Origin: Lingula anatina
Lineage: Eukaryota; Brachiopoda; Lingulata; Lingulida; Lingulidae
Direction: 5' to 3'
NCBI RefSeq assembly: GCF_001039355.2
Contig: NW_019776061.1
Location: 34,461 to 77,165, forward strand
Length of the DNA stretch: 42,705 bases
Position 1 is the first letter of the stretch, and every line of letters starts with the position of its first letter. Below are positions 33,203 to 42,705 of this stretch, in pieces. Under the pieces are notes generated by a model, which had not been told where the DNA came from, searched no databases, and saw only the letters and a program-made list of their open reading frames with translations. The translations under genes were made by a program, and so were the position numbers.

Positions 33203-36200
33203 TTCAGCTGATTTATTGTATTTGTTTGCAGGTTGTTTATATTGTTGCAATGAATAATTGCTTATTTACTTAAGTGACGTACCATGGCTAATTAAGGATA
33301 AACTGTTCATATGACAATGTAATAATTTAATATAAAATATAAAAATTTCAAATGTACAAATATAGTGGCAGATTTAGAGGGGGCATGGGAGTCGTGAAAA
33401 AAATTAACTAAATATTCACTTCATGGAATAAGAATTTTTACTACATGATATATACCAAAAACACAGTTCTCCCTTTTAAATACCAAACAATAAGTCTTCA
33501 CATCCATGGACCCCCACCCTTCAAATAATTCTGGATCTCCCTCTTATATAACTAATAGATAAAATATATTTCAATCCATACTATGCAATATTTTAAACTG
33601 TGAATTATTATTGCTAATGTATATTTTATTTTCATCAACCAAATTGATTTTATGCTGATGGACATGCTATTTTCATATGCTTGTTACCCAACCCAGGTTC
33701 ATCATTAAATTTTTTTAATCCAATACCTAGATTTATTCTTTTTTCAAAATAGTATTCCTAATGCATTGTACATACCACAAATTAGTCCACCCAAAAAATA
33801 CTGTTGTGAAGCGCACAATCATCTTCTAGGAGGGTGACAACACCATTTTCTTCTCTCAAGAGCCTGTTTTTGGTTTCGGTGACCATGATTTGTAAAAATT
33901 CTCGCCTTGGCCCACCATAATCAATGGCCTCCTCGCCGTGAAAGGAAACATACAAGGGATACCGTAGGTTGTCTATCGACAGTAATTGCTCAAGCGCATC
34001 TTCCCACACAGTAAATCTACTTATAAAAAGTTCTGTGCGTTCATATGTTGTGGTTTCATCAGTATCAATTTCCACTGTATCCATGTTGCGCCCCTCCAGG
34101 TATTCACTACTGTAAACCCTGAGAATTTTTTCAGGGTTCACTTCATCTTCTCTGAAAAACGAATATGTATTTTGTGTATAAGTTTTACTGCAAACCAATA
34201 AATAAATATGATAATATCCTTTCAAATGCTTTCATTTTAATCCAAATCCCCTCTTTGCATAAAACCAAACCAAATGACATGGTTTATTTTGATATAAGCA
34301 TAACAAAAAAATTATAGAATTTATGATAGCTACAGTGCATATTTTCTGACAAAATATAAAGACTGGTAGGGATTCCCTGCTACATACTAATTAAACACTG
34401 ATTATGGGACAATCCCTATAAATATCTGCCAAAATGTTAGTGTATCACTNGCATTTACTAACTCAACACAATTTTAACACTAGAATTTATTTATCAATCA
34501 AACTATTAATTATTTTGTGAAACATTTCATATTAATGTCAATCTGTATTATGTAAACAGGTATAATATTAATAGAGACATCTGTTGCAGTTTCCCTCTAT
34601 ATTAGTTTCACTTACTGTAGGAGTGCCAGTCTCCACATCATCTTCATTTCCTATATTGTCTGCCTCCTCACTGTGTACTTGTGTGGCATTCTCCTCCTGT
34701 AAACACAGCTTTATCTTGTTAATTCCTTCTACATGTATTGGTACATTCACTAGTTAATTCGCATAAAAAGTGAATGGCAAGTAGGCTTTAAGTGATAATA
34801 AATCTTCGTTTTGGCCAAAAAATGAATTTTCCTGGAGGAAACAACAATTTTCTCATACTAACCAATGGTTAATGATTCCATTTTTACATTTAATGTTTTT
34901 TCCTAAAAGAGTATAGCCATCAATGGAGGTCACATGGTCTAAAGACAGGCTCAGTATAGTAGCTACAACAGCTATTTTTGAGGTACAACAGAAAATATTA
35001 TTTATATATGAGTTGTTTACATTGTTTTCATTGTGAAATATAGATCTCATACGAAGAGTTATTATCCCTTTAATTCTACAAACGTGGCATAGTAATAAAT
35101 TAAGGTGTATAAAAAAGGGAACAGTTACAGATAACACACATTTGCTCCAACCTCTTCTGGTCATAAGGCCCATCATTTTAACCACATGCTGAGACTTGGC
35201 AAATATCTGCAAAACAGTGTAACGGTCTTACCTCAGAACTACTGCTACTGCTACTGTTACTGCTGCTGTTGCTAGGACTACTGGAACTACTGCTACTGCT
35301 ACTGCTGCTTGGAACTGCAAGGTTAATTGTTAATATTTTAATATGTGCTTGTTTGAAAATACAGTTTAAAAACAACTTGACAAAGCTGTCAAACAACATA
35401 ATAATTGGCTGAAAAAATCTTTATATTCAAACAGCTTTACAATACCGCATGTATATTGGTATGGACATAAGCAAACCACACTAACTATCATAAGCTTTGA
35501 CAATTTATAAAATAAATCAAGATAAACCTATATATATATATGTTCGGTATGAACTTTTCAGACCAGCTGGGATGCAAAAATCATTTAATCTAAAACAAGA
35601 AATCTGTTTGCCATTTGTATTGATATTGTATTTATGTAATTAGATATTAATCATCTGATCATTTTTAAAAAAAGCTTTTCCAAACTATGCAACTCCATTT
35701 ATAAGGAGTGAAGATCAAAATACATTTTGTGGGGTGAAAATTCTTAAAACACCTAAAATTTACATTTAAATTGATTATGTCACTTGAAATACACCTGACT
35801 AATTAATCTTAAGCATCTCAGCAAATATGATGTGTAACAAACATTCAGTTTGACACATTTATATAGACTGAACTTAACCAAAATATTTGCAAGCAATAAT
35901 TAACAATAATTAATGATGCTCAATTTTATAGTTTTTATTAATATTTGGTTTGGCACTTACAGGGAATGATATTAAAGATGAGAACAAGTAATAGTAATAC
36001 TCACCATCCTTCACAGTAAGGTATAGCCTAATGCGCCGATATTCCGTACTGAGGTATTCTTTATATGCTTTAAGATTGAAAGGTGCCGATTTATCTGGTA
36101 GATCGACCACTTGACTTCCGTCAGGATATGCAAGTATCCACTTTTCATTCTTGTAAAATTGGCAGTTAGTTTCTTCAAATTTTTGTAATGCTTTGCTTGT

Positions 36201-38117
36201 GATTTCTCCTGCATTTGCTGTTGTTGCTTCAACTGTAATATTAACTGTTCCGCCTACTTTTCTTTTGTTTCTTGCAGATATTGGCACAAAAAAAACACCA
36301 GTTTTCTCACCAATCCCTACAGCCAACTAAAAAAATGAAGTGCACTGTGATTACGAAAAAAATGGTACACACACGTCTCACAACAAAAAATTGTTGCTAC
36401 TTTTTTATATATAAATAGAAATTAAGGGATAGTACACCACATTCCTGCCAAATCTGAATTTTTTGGCATTTCCAACATAAAATTCATCCTTGTGAAATTG
36501 TCTATATTAGGTTCTAATATATACTTTCATGATCCCAAGTACTTATGATGTTAATTAATGACCATAAATACACATTACTATGCTAGGATATTTTATAAAT
36601 AATCACCTAAATTGGTCAAAATATATTCTTCTCCTCTGCAATAAAAATTTAAAATTTAATTAACATGAACAGTATCTATGTACAATCTAAGTTAAAAAAT
36701 GAACAACTCAGGGCAGTGCTGTTAACATGACTTACAGTTACAGATTTTGTAGAAAAAGCTGGTCTGCTGCTTGGACCTGCCTCAGTTCCTGGCAAGGCAG
36801 GACGTCTTTCTGTTCTAAAGAACGTTCATCTATTTTGTTCTCTTTCAGCCCTAAAGCCAGCAAAAACATCTAAAGAGGTTTCTGAAAGAAAATGCATGTA
36901 CATATGTTACTGAAATGGTTAGTTTTACTTTAAAAAGAACCATGTAATGAGGTCATTGACACATTAATTGTTAACCAGCTATGTTACTACAGTGGAAAAT
37001 TTACTCCTTTTCACTAGATTGTTTCAGTATTTTGAAAAATAATGACTATATAAGTATCAATAATTTTCATGCAGGATCGACTTTTAAGCCATGTTAGAAT
37101 GATGTTATATTAATGTATCCACCAATAATTATATGAAATCATTTAGGAGGATTTTTCTACAAAAAGCCTAAAAAATGTATGTTCAACATCATTGTTTTAG
37201 AGGGCATTCCCAGAGATTTAGATGGATCTTACTACATGGACCTAACACCTTGGGGTTCACACTAAATTGCAGTCAGCGGATCGTGCACGGAAGTTTATTA
37301 CCCCCTTACAGCTTGTAGTAGGCGTGACAGGCATTTAAGCCAAATTATCTGACAGTTGTCTGTCTAGTAAGACTCCCCCGGGGATGGATCTATCTAAACT
37401 AAAAAATTAAGGCAACCTTAGAAATTGCATGTGCACGTGTTTTTCTTTTCATAAGGGAGGGACAGAACATATCATTTTCCAAGAATAACTTTTAAAAACT
37501 ATGGGAACATGGTCATAGATCCCACTCACATTGATTTTAGATTTATATATCCCCGTAGAGAGTCTCACTAGATTACTGACAGCTTAGCAGGCTAAAGCGA
37601 CTGTCCTGCCTACTATAAGCTCTAAGGGGGTATTTAACTATGGTGCACGCTCGGCCGAATGCAATTTAGCGTGAAAATATGCTGGAAGGAGTAAAGGGAT
37701 TACAGGGAGAACTCTTTAGAGTTCAGGTTATATGCATCTGTCTCGGGCATACCTATAGGCCTCTACAGAGATTTATAATTATCTATACAGGACAGATGCA
37801 AATTAACATGTATACTATAACTATGATTATACAATGTGGCAACACATGACTCAAAAAATTTTCCTGTACATAAAATTGCCATAGAATATATTTTATGTTA
37901 TTACAATATCATTTACCACATTACCTTTGATTACTTGATAGGTCCTTCCCTGTACATTCCAACCCATAAGTGGTGTTCTAAATGTATCTTCCCTCTTCAA
38001 GACAAGAGTGGGGGGGGGGGGGCTTCCATCATCATCCTTGTATTGTAACCCAGTTGCACCAGGAAAAACCTGTCCTAAAATGTTTATATTCATTACTACT
38101 TTCATTTTTGTGCATAT
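31686..38117 (-). CDS. HECT-type E3 ubiquitin ligase-like gene (G2E3-like), with lesions
   Basis: Minus-strand exons in order: 37925-38117, 36736-36881, 36005-36326, 35232-35314, 34616-34696, 33776-34151, 32975-33090, 32284-32458, 31686-31984. Splice sites are canonical, and phases match except between 34616-34696 and 33776-34151. First come VFPGATGLQYKDDD and MGWNVQ, like the TDP-43 N-terminal fold. A YPDGSQVVDLP, APFNLKAYKEYL module follows, then a poly-Ser exon and an acidic exon. The HECT domain has VSFHGEEAIDYGGPRREFL and the C-lobe FCTGAREIPSLRF ... LPTASTC, with the catalytic Cys codon at 31839-31841. HECT ligases take ubiquitin from an E2 on this Cys and pass it to substrates. Lesions: an in-frame TGA at 36826-36828, a frameshift near 33808-33822 (QQYFLGGLICG lies in another frame), and one phase mismatch near the N at 34450. 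Either a pseudogene or a poor consensus. Confidence 0.75.
33130..33775. other. intron of the HECT-like gene, with (CA)n
   Basis: A (CA)20 microsatellite lies at 33160-33200. The rest is AT-rich without exons. Confidence 0.6.
33776..34151 (-). pseudogene. HECT N-lobe exon with frameshift
   Basis: A TTTTTCAG acceptor is followed by an open frame: EDEVNPEKILRVYSS, TERTELFISR-like sequence and VSFHGEEAIDYGGPRREFLQ. After TLLEDDC the frame should shift so that CAG TAT TTT TTG GGT GGA encodes QYFLGGLICG up to the GTATGT donor. In the open frame it stops at FWVD instead. The next exon (LSLLQGGLCPTFVEYIL) fits only the shifted frame, so the coding sequence is broken here or misread. Confidence 0.7.
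34450..34450. other. single-N join in the HECT-like gene
   Basis: Unlike the other N positions this one is not flanked by an obvious repeat. It lies exactly where exon phases do not match (34616 leaves in phase 0, 34151 enters in phase 2), so an exon may be missing. Confidence 0.6.
35232..35314 (-). CDS. poly-serine exon of the HECT-like gene
   Basis: 83 nt, phase 1 in and phase 0 out, between TTGCAG and GAG|GTAAGA. It encodes VP followed by Ser residues interrupted by Pro and Asn. The AGC/AGT codon mix is a trinucleotide-repeat expansion within an intact frame, a likely flexible linker between the N-terminal modules and HECT. Confidence 0.7.
36005..36326 (-). CDS. YPDGSQV module exon of the HECT-like gene
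   Basis: A TTTTTTTAG acceptor is followed by 107 codons: LAVGIGEKTGVFFVPISARN ... WILAYPDGSQVVDLP ... YKEYLSTEYRRIRLYLTVKD, then G|GTGAGT. Modules with YPDG-x-[ES]-V, P-F-x-L-x-x-YK-x-x-L and Y-x-R-I-x-L-[YF] are, as I recall, typical of G2E3-like HECT proteins of fish and invertebrates and resemble a ubiquitin-like fold. No lesion in this exon. Confidence 0.7.
36736..36881 (-). pseudogene. linker exon of the HECT-like gene with in-frame TGA
   Basis: It enters in phase 1 after TTTCTTTCAG, joining the first exon as VIK-E-TSLDVFAGFRAE. It leaves in phase 0 at AACT|GTAAGT after RPALPGTEAGPSSRPAFSTK. A single TGA (complement of 36826-36828) lies in the middle with open frame on both sides; TGG or CGA would restore it. 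Point nonsense mutation or sequence error. Confidence 0.6.
37256..37675. mobile_element. foldback/MITE-like element with ~150-bp imperfect TIRs
   Basis: The left arm starts TTCACACTAAATTGCAGTC and the complement of the right arm TTCACGCTAAATTGCATTC. They remain similar through ATCGTGCAC, TACCCCCTTA-AGCTT-TAGTAGGC, GACAG, GACTC and GGGGAT. The element is 420 bp, mostly arms. No target duplication could be fixed. It lies in the first intron of the HECT-like gene. Confidence 0.8.
37925..38117 (-). CDS. first coding exon of the HECT-like gene
   Basis: A TTTCAG acceptor at 38118-38120 implies an upstream non-coding exon. ATG at 38105 opens MKVVMNINILGQ, then VFPGATGLQYKDDDGS, four prolines, and MGWNVQGRTYQVIK, leaving in phase 1 at AAAG|GTAATG. 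The F-P-G-A-x-G-L-x-Y ... G-W pattern recalls the TDP-43 N-terminal domain (FPGACGLRYR). The prolines come from a C13 run, a slippage hot spot in coding DNA. Confidence 0.55.
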
Positions 38118-38149
38118 CTGAAATAAATGTCTGTTAGGGGGTAATTATT

Positions 38150-38775
38150 TTTACCTCTAGCTGATTCGGTAGGTGTGACAGACATTTAAAACTCTGCTGA
38201 TAGCAATTTAGTGTTGGGGGTGGTGGGTTCATGTCCTAGTTATATTCCACTTTACCAAAATAACAAGATTCAGAGCTGGGCCTCTGAGGACGTGTGTTTC
38301 TACAGCACCCCGTGCAGAGTAGTCAGTGGCTCTTAGAGTGTGTTAGGCTTTTCGCCTTTATTATGAGCCACGATTGTCTCTGTTAGGAAGGTAGGTGTCC
38401 TGCCTGCCTGGTATGAGATTTATAGTCACTTATACATGTAGGGTGTCCTGAAAAGGACATTCCGTGCAGAGTAGAGAGGGACTCTTAGAGTGTGTTAGGC
38501 TTCTCGCATTTGTTATGAGGAAAGATCGTCTCTGATAGGAGAGTAGGTGTCTCACCTACATCGTATGATATTTATAGATACCGATCTACACAGGGTGCCC
38601 TGAAAAGGGCATTTCGTGATTGGCACGATAGAGGCGTCTTGCCTGACGAGGGAAGGGGGAGGGTGGACTAGTTGCAGAAAGCGCTTTTCGGTCAACAAGT
38701 GACCTTCTTCAGCTGCAGAGTTTGAGATTAAAAAAAAAAGGAAAATTAAGGGACGTAGGGGGTTGGTAAGCAAAG
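38150..38775. repeat. 152-bp tandem duplication and Penelope-like 3' tail
   Basis: Two units begin GTGCAGAGTAG at 38312 and 38464. They share CTCTTAGAGTGTGTTAGGCT, a GGTGTC...CC...TATAGA segment and a TGYCCTGAAAAGGRCA hairpin near their ends. Beyond them, at 38690-38720, the minus strand reads CTGAAGAAGGTCACTTGTTG, ACCGAAAAGCG, similar to the tail at 10890-10920. No intact ORF. Confidence 0.65.
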
Positions 38776-39309
38776 GTGTCTCGCCTTTGATTAGTGACTT
38801 TTCGTCAATGGTGTCTTGCCATTGTGAATGATACGAGCCATCTCACAATACACGATGACAGGTTTACCTTCATTTTTATATTATCAAATAACATTAATGT
38901 TAAGAAGCATAAAATGTCAATACAACACCTATGCATATCTAATAAAAAATTGACATCTTGAAGATGCTACTGTTTGAAAAATAAATTTAAACAAGGCAGC
39001 AAAGCTGACAAATGACAGATAAAAAATAAAGATAAAAAAAACAAAAAAAAACAAGGCAGCAAAGCTGTCAAAAACCAGAAAATAAAAACACAGGAAACAG
39101 GATACTGTCAATTCTAATGAACTAATGTATTATGCTTACTGTAACTGCATAGCCAACATCAAATTCTAATTCTGCATAACATTGGATTAGGATGAAAGTA
39201 AAATGTGTATCAAGCATTAGACTGAGTTCCCATACCTAGATCAATCTGACAGGATCAATCCAACTCCAATAAGTGCATTTTAATATTTTAATATATTTCA
39301 AAATTGTAG
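38776..39309. other. spacer upstream of CBM20-like copy 2
   Basis: No counterpart of the first exon (MSTQSL) is seen here. A direct repeat AACAAGGCAGCAAAGCTG occurs at about 38990 and 39049. Confidence 0.5.
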
Positions 39310-39363
39310 ATGACAGCTGATATGAAGATTGAAATAAACAAAAAAGAACAGTGTGATCGTAAG

Positions 39364-39395
<32 letters not shown>

Positions 39396-42300
39396 CTGTA
39401 TGTGTTTCGATAAATGGGCTGGCAATTCATTACAGTGGGCATAAAACAACAAATTAATTTCTTTGTAATATGAAAGTAAGATATCCCATTCTTTATTTAC
39501 TTTAAATAAGTGGTCAATTTGAATGTTGTAGTGAAAATATCAAAAAGATATATTGATAGGATTTCTTTCTATTTTACTTTTTATTTTGAACAGCCAAAGC
39601 CACTGTCAGACTAATTTTGAGAGAAAACCTGTTGAAAGCAAAAGTGGTGGGCAGGGGAACTGCCCTTGGAGGCTGGGACACCCAGCACGGCATTAACATG
39701 CCAAGGACCACCAACATGGGTGTCCCATCTCTAAGGGCAGAGTTTCTCCTGCCCAAGGGCTCTAAAATGGAATGGAAATTCATTAAGCCACAAAATGTAA
39801 GTATCATCCTTTTTTTTTTTTTACAAAAGTAATTATCTAAGGTGAAAATGATTTTTTTTAATTGAAAAAGTAAATTAAAAGTATGAAATGCTGAAGTATT
39901 TATTTACGCCTTCATTCATTTCTCTAGTGTATTTGATTTATCAGTTATTGCGTATATTTTTTAACATTTTGTATTTCATTGTAGACATTACGATATCATC
40001 AAATATTTATTTATTCATTCATCATTCAATCAGCCTTACCACCCTGGGTCTGGCTGGACATGGGAGCCTGAACCCTTTAGGAACAGGTGCCTCCAGGTGA
40101 CCACCAAGGACAGCATGGAAGTGACCTGTACTTGGGGAGAACTGGACATGGAAATAAAAGGTGCTTGATCTTTTAATTCTATTTGATATAACCAATGGAA
40201 ATAAAAAGTGACTTAAAGTTTTAAATTTGTCATGTATAATGCTTGGTAAAACAGATTACTTGATCTTATAATCCTATAAAATATAACCTGTGAATAGAAA
40301 TGATGAAATGGTCCTTTAATTCTGTCAAATACATTTTAGACTATATTTTAAACTATATCATAATTTGTGAATGACAAATAAATGTGACATCTTATTTCAG
40401 AGTTGAACTACATGTACGAGCCTGAAGTCCACACCAGTGGTAAGTGAATTGCATTATATAATTGTATTGCTCTATTCAAGACAATAATTCAGCAGATATA
40501 GCAATCAACTTGGTGCATTTTTTATTCTTCTAGCAAGGAATCATGAAATAAAATTATTTATGGCTACAACACTGACTCTCAGGATGCAAGTCTGAATTTG
40601 AAGACCTAGCTAATATACACTAACTCCATGGAAACTCGCTGAATACAATCAGATTAACAGACTAACACCCCCCTTTTGTCTCCAACATCCAGAATCACCA
40701 GGTTTACTGTATTTTACTCAATGCCATGATGTATTTGATGTGTTAAGTTTAGACAAAACAAATACATGTATTGTGTTTCCTTAGATTTCAATTCAAATCT
40801 CATGTTTCAGCTGATACCAACAGAGTAACAATTGTAAAAAATCTTAACACTAAAGAGATAGATAAGACTGGAATCTCAGTAATTATTTTGACTTTAATAC
40901 ACACATGAAACATTCACATGTGCACACACACACACACACACATACATTAGCACATGCATGCACACATACACACACACACATTAGCACATACATACATACA
41001 CACATGTACAGGCACAGTATGTCTGGCCTTTGACACTTTATCTTCAGAAAAATCAATGCTCTTGTGGTGTAATTATTGAACACAAATGAAAATTAAAAGA
41101 ACAGAATTGAATTTAATTGAATTGAATTTTTAAATTTTTAATTTTTTTGAACCACATTCCTTAAAATTCAATTCTGTTCTTTCAGGTGATACCAAAGAAG
41201 AGAACAATGTAGCAATTGTTAAGACCCTTAGTATTGAGGAGCTAGGTAAGGCTGGAATCTCAGTAGAATAATTATGAATTTTAATTTACTTATGAAACAT
41301 GTGTGCACACACACATACACTAACAAACACACTGCAAGCATGTTGCTCAAGCAAACTCTGGTCTTAAGCATAATATGATAATATATTAATTTTTTTAGTC
41401 AAGTAAGTCTTTTAATGTGTCTTCAACAAATTGTAATACTGTATTTGAATATGCACAGATATGGAATATTAAGTTTTTATGTTTAATGTAATTTTTTCTT
41501 CAGTTGATACCAAAAACGCAGATGCTGAAGGCATCAAAGAAAAAGGTAAGACAGTAAGGGCAATTTAAAAGGAATTCATTAACACACACAAGTGGAATTT
41601 AGGGTGGAGAATTTCACGCACAAATCCTGAGTTAAATTCACTGATCATTTATCAAAATGTTTGAATGTGTCCTTGACTATGTTAAATAATGTACTGTATC
41701 CTTGTTGTGCACATATATGAGATGTTTAATTTGTTTTCCTATCTTTCTTCAGTCTATATCAAAGACACAGCAACTGTGACAGAGGACGTGAAGGAGAGAG
41801 GTAAGACAGCAGGGTCAATAGAAAAGGGATTTATTTATCACACTGACGGAATATGATTGTGCATGTCCAATTGCGCACACACACACTACTTGTACACATG
41901 TTGCACCAGCAAAGTTTGGCCTTTGACAGACTTAACAAAATATTTTATCTTCTTAAAAATTAATGATTTTGCTGTGTAAAAATTGGACACACATAATGCT
42001 GTCTTAAAATTTCATTTCAATTCTGTTCTGTTCTTTCAGATGATACAAAAGCCAAGAAAAATGTTAAAATTGTTAAGACCCTTAGTATTGAGGAGATAGG
42101 TAAGACAGGAATCTCAGTAAAATAATTCGACTTTTAATGTACTTATGACACACACAAACACACACCCACACACACATATTTATACACACCACAATCATAT
42201 TGCTCAAACAAAGCCTGGTCTTTAGCATACTTAAGAAGATAATTTCAGTTAAATTTTTGTATGTTCTTAACAAATTGTAATGCTGAGTTCTATTTGAAAA

Positions 42301-42681
42301 TGAACAGATATAGAATGTTAAAATTTTATTTGATATCACTTTTTCTCCAGCTGATACCAAAGACACAAAGAGTGTGTCAGATGCTGAGGGCATCAAAGAA
42401 AAAGGTAAGACAGTAAGGGCAATTTAACAGGAATTCATTTAGACACTTAAAAATTGTTAATACACACAGATCGACTTAAGGGTGGAGACTCTTACGCACA
42501 AACACCGAGTTAAAATTCACTGTTCAGTTATCTAAATCTTTCAATGTATCTTTGACTATGTTCAGTAATGTATTGAATCTTTGTTGTGCACACATGTATG
42601 GGATGTTTAATTTGTTTTTTTGTCTTTCTTCAGTCAGTATCAATGACACAACAACCCTGACAGAGGACATGAAAGAGAGAG
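39310..42681 (+). CDS. CBM20-like starch/glycogen-binding protein gene, copy 2 (domain intact, 3' end beyond window)
   Basis: Exons: 39310-39358 (MTADMKIEINKKEQC), 39594-39796, 40034-40160, 40401-40439, then linker exons 41186-41245 (B), 41504-41545 (A), 41753-41800 (C), 42040-42099 (B), 42351-42404 (A), 42634-42681 (C). All are GT-AG, and from exon 2 onward every linker exon is phase 1/phase 1. The CBM20-like domain (about residues 17-125) is unbroken: KATVRLILRE, KVVGRGTALGGWDTQHGINM, LPKGSKMEWKFIKPQN, WTWEPEPFRNRCLQV. LGGWD, the Lys in EWKF and the Trp before EPEPFRNR correspond to the usual ligand-site residues of CBM20. The linker is charged and Lys/Glu/Thr-rich. No signal peptide or catalytic domain is seen. 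It could act as a glycogen-tethering adaptor in the manner of STBD1 or laforin, but that is only an analogy. Confidence 0.75.
39368..39394. repeat. (GT)13 microsatellite in intron 2 of copy 2
   Basis: It begins 10 bp after the donor of exon 2. Copy 1 has only GTGTGTGTTTG at the same place. Confidence 0.95.
40811..40861 (+). pseudogene. degenerate type B linker exon with mutated donor
   Basis: A TGTTTCAG acceptor is followed by CTGATACCAACAGAGTAACA ... AAAGAGATAG and then ATAAGAC where intact copies have GTAAGAC. The G-to-A change at the first intron base should abolish splicing here; 51 nt would keep phase if it were used. Confidence 0.75.
40918..41008. repeat. (CA)n/(CATA)n tract downstream of a linker exon
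   Basis: CA-rich tracts also recur at 25985-26030, 26389-26427, 26688-26708, 27213-27245, 41303-41332, 41874-41886 and 42146-42178. Most lie just downstream of a B-type or C-type linker-exon donor. Confidence 0.85.
41186..42681 (+). repeat. tandem three-exon cassettes (B-A-C) of about 0.85 kb, two in window
   Basis: Corresponding exons are spaced 854 bp (B 41186 to 42040), 847 bp (A 41504 to 42351) and 881 bp (C 41753 to 42634). Introns align as well, showing genomic duplication of a three-exon unit. Encoded peptides: B GDTKEENNVAIVKTLSIEEL, A VDTKNADAEGIKEK or ADTKDTKSVSDAEGIKEK, C VYIKDTATVTEDVKER. The array runs past the window end. Confidence 0.85.
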
Positions 42682-42705
42682 GTAAGATAGCAGGATCAAT
42701 AGAAT

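Noticed and set aside
33986-34201. Plus-strand ORF over the HECT N-lobe exon
   Set aside because: Antisense shadow of the HECT exon.
38300-38620. Hammerhead ribozyme in the 152-bp repeat
   Set aside because: I looked for CTGANGA and GAAA core elements in correct order on both strands and did not find a convincing set.

Overview
This is AT-rich eukaryotic DNA with many introns, most likely from a marine invertebrate. Canonical GT-AG introns separate very small exons. CA, AT and GT microsatellites are frequent, and there are decayed LINE, Gypsy and Penelope-like relics and MITE-like elements. The invertebrate assignment rests on the LINE/Gypsy types and the HECT-gene architecture; a mollusc or similar lophotrochozoan is my guess and is not shown by the sequence. 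Nothing looks bacterial, and there is no CRISPR, operon or rRNA. Most long ORFs are chance readings of AT-rich DNA, so the genes below were built from exons by checking splice sites and codon phase.

Layout. 1-5.6 kb: a 65-bp minisatellite, then minus-strand exon-like modules duplicated about four times and mostly decayed, one split by a DNA transposon with 17-bp terminal inverted repeats and a 6-bp target duplication. 5.6-6.1 kb: a ~60-bp tandem array whose units look like splice acceptors. 6.3-9.6 kb: a ~1.5-kb block present twice across a single N, each copy holding an internally rearranged Gypsy pol fragment and a GC-box/ETS-like promoter patch. 9.6-14.4 kb: mostly gene-free, with a Penelope-like relic, a purine-pyrimidine tract and an assembly gap. 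14.4-21 kb: an unrecognised minus-strand gene with two alternative last exons, a LINE in its second coding exon and a MITE in an intronic repeat array. 21.2-22.4 kb: a 61-bp minisatellite split by an LTR. 22.4-24.5 kb: another block duplicated across a single N. 24.4-27.9 kb: plus-strand gene with a CBM20-like starch/glycogen-binding domain and a linker made of tiny repeated exons; this copy has a frameshift. 28-31.7 kb: repeats and a LINE fragment. 31.7-38.1 kb: minus-strand gene for a HECT E3 ubiquitin ligase-like protein, with lesions. 37.2-38.8 kb: a foldback element and a 152-bp repeat. 39.3 kb to the window end: second CBM20-like gene, domain intact, linker exons amplified as B-A-C cassettes of about 0.85 kb and running off the window.

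The most interesting system is the pair of CBM20-like genes. Their linkers are built from phase-1/phase-1 exons of 42-60 nt that can be duplicated or lost without changing frame. They occur in three related types (A, B, C), with CA repeats recurring in the introns between them. The HECT gene lies between the two copies on the opposite strand. Several single-N joins are flanked by near-identical direct repeats and are probably haplotype or contig-overlap artefacts, so copy-number statements here must be treated with care.
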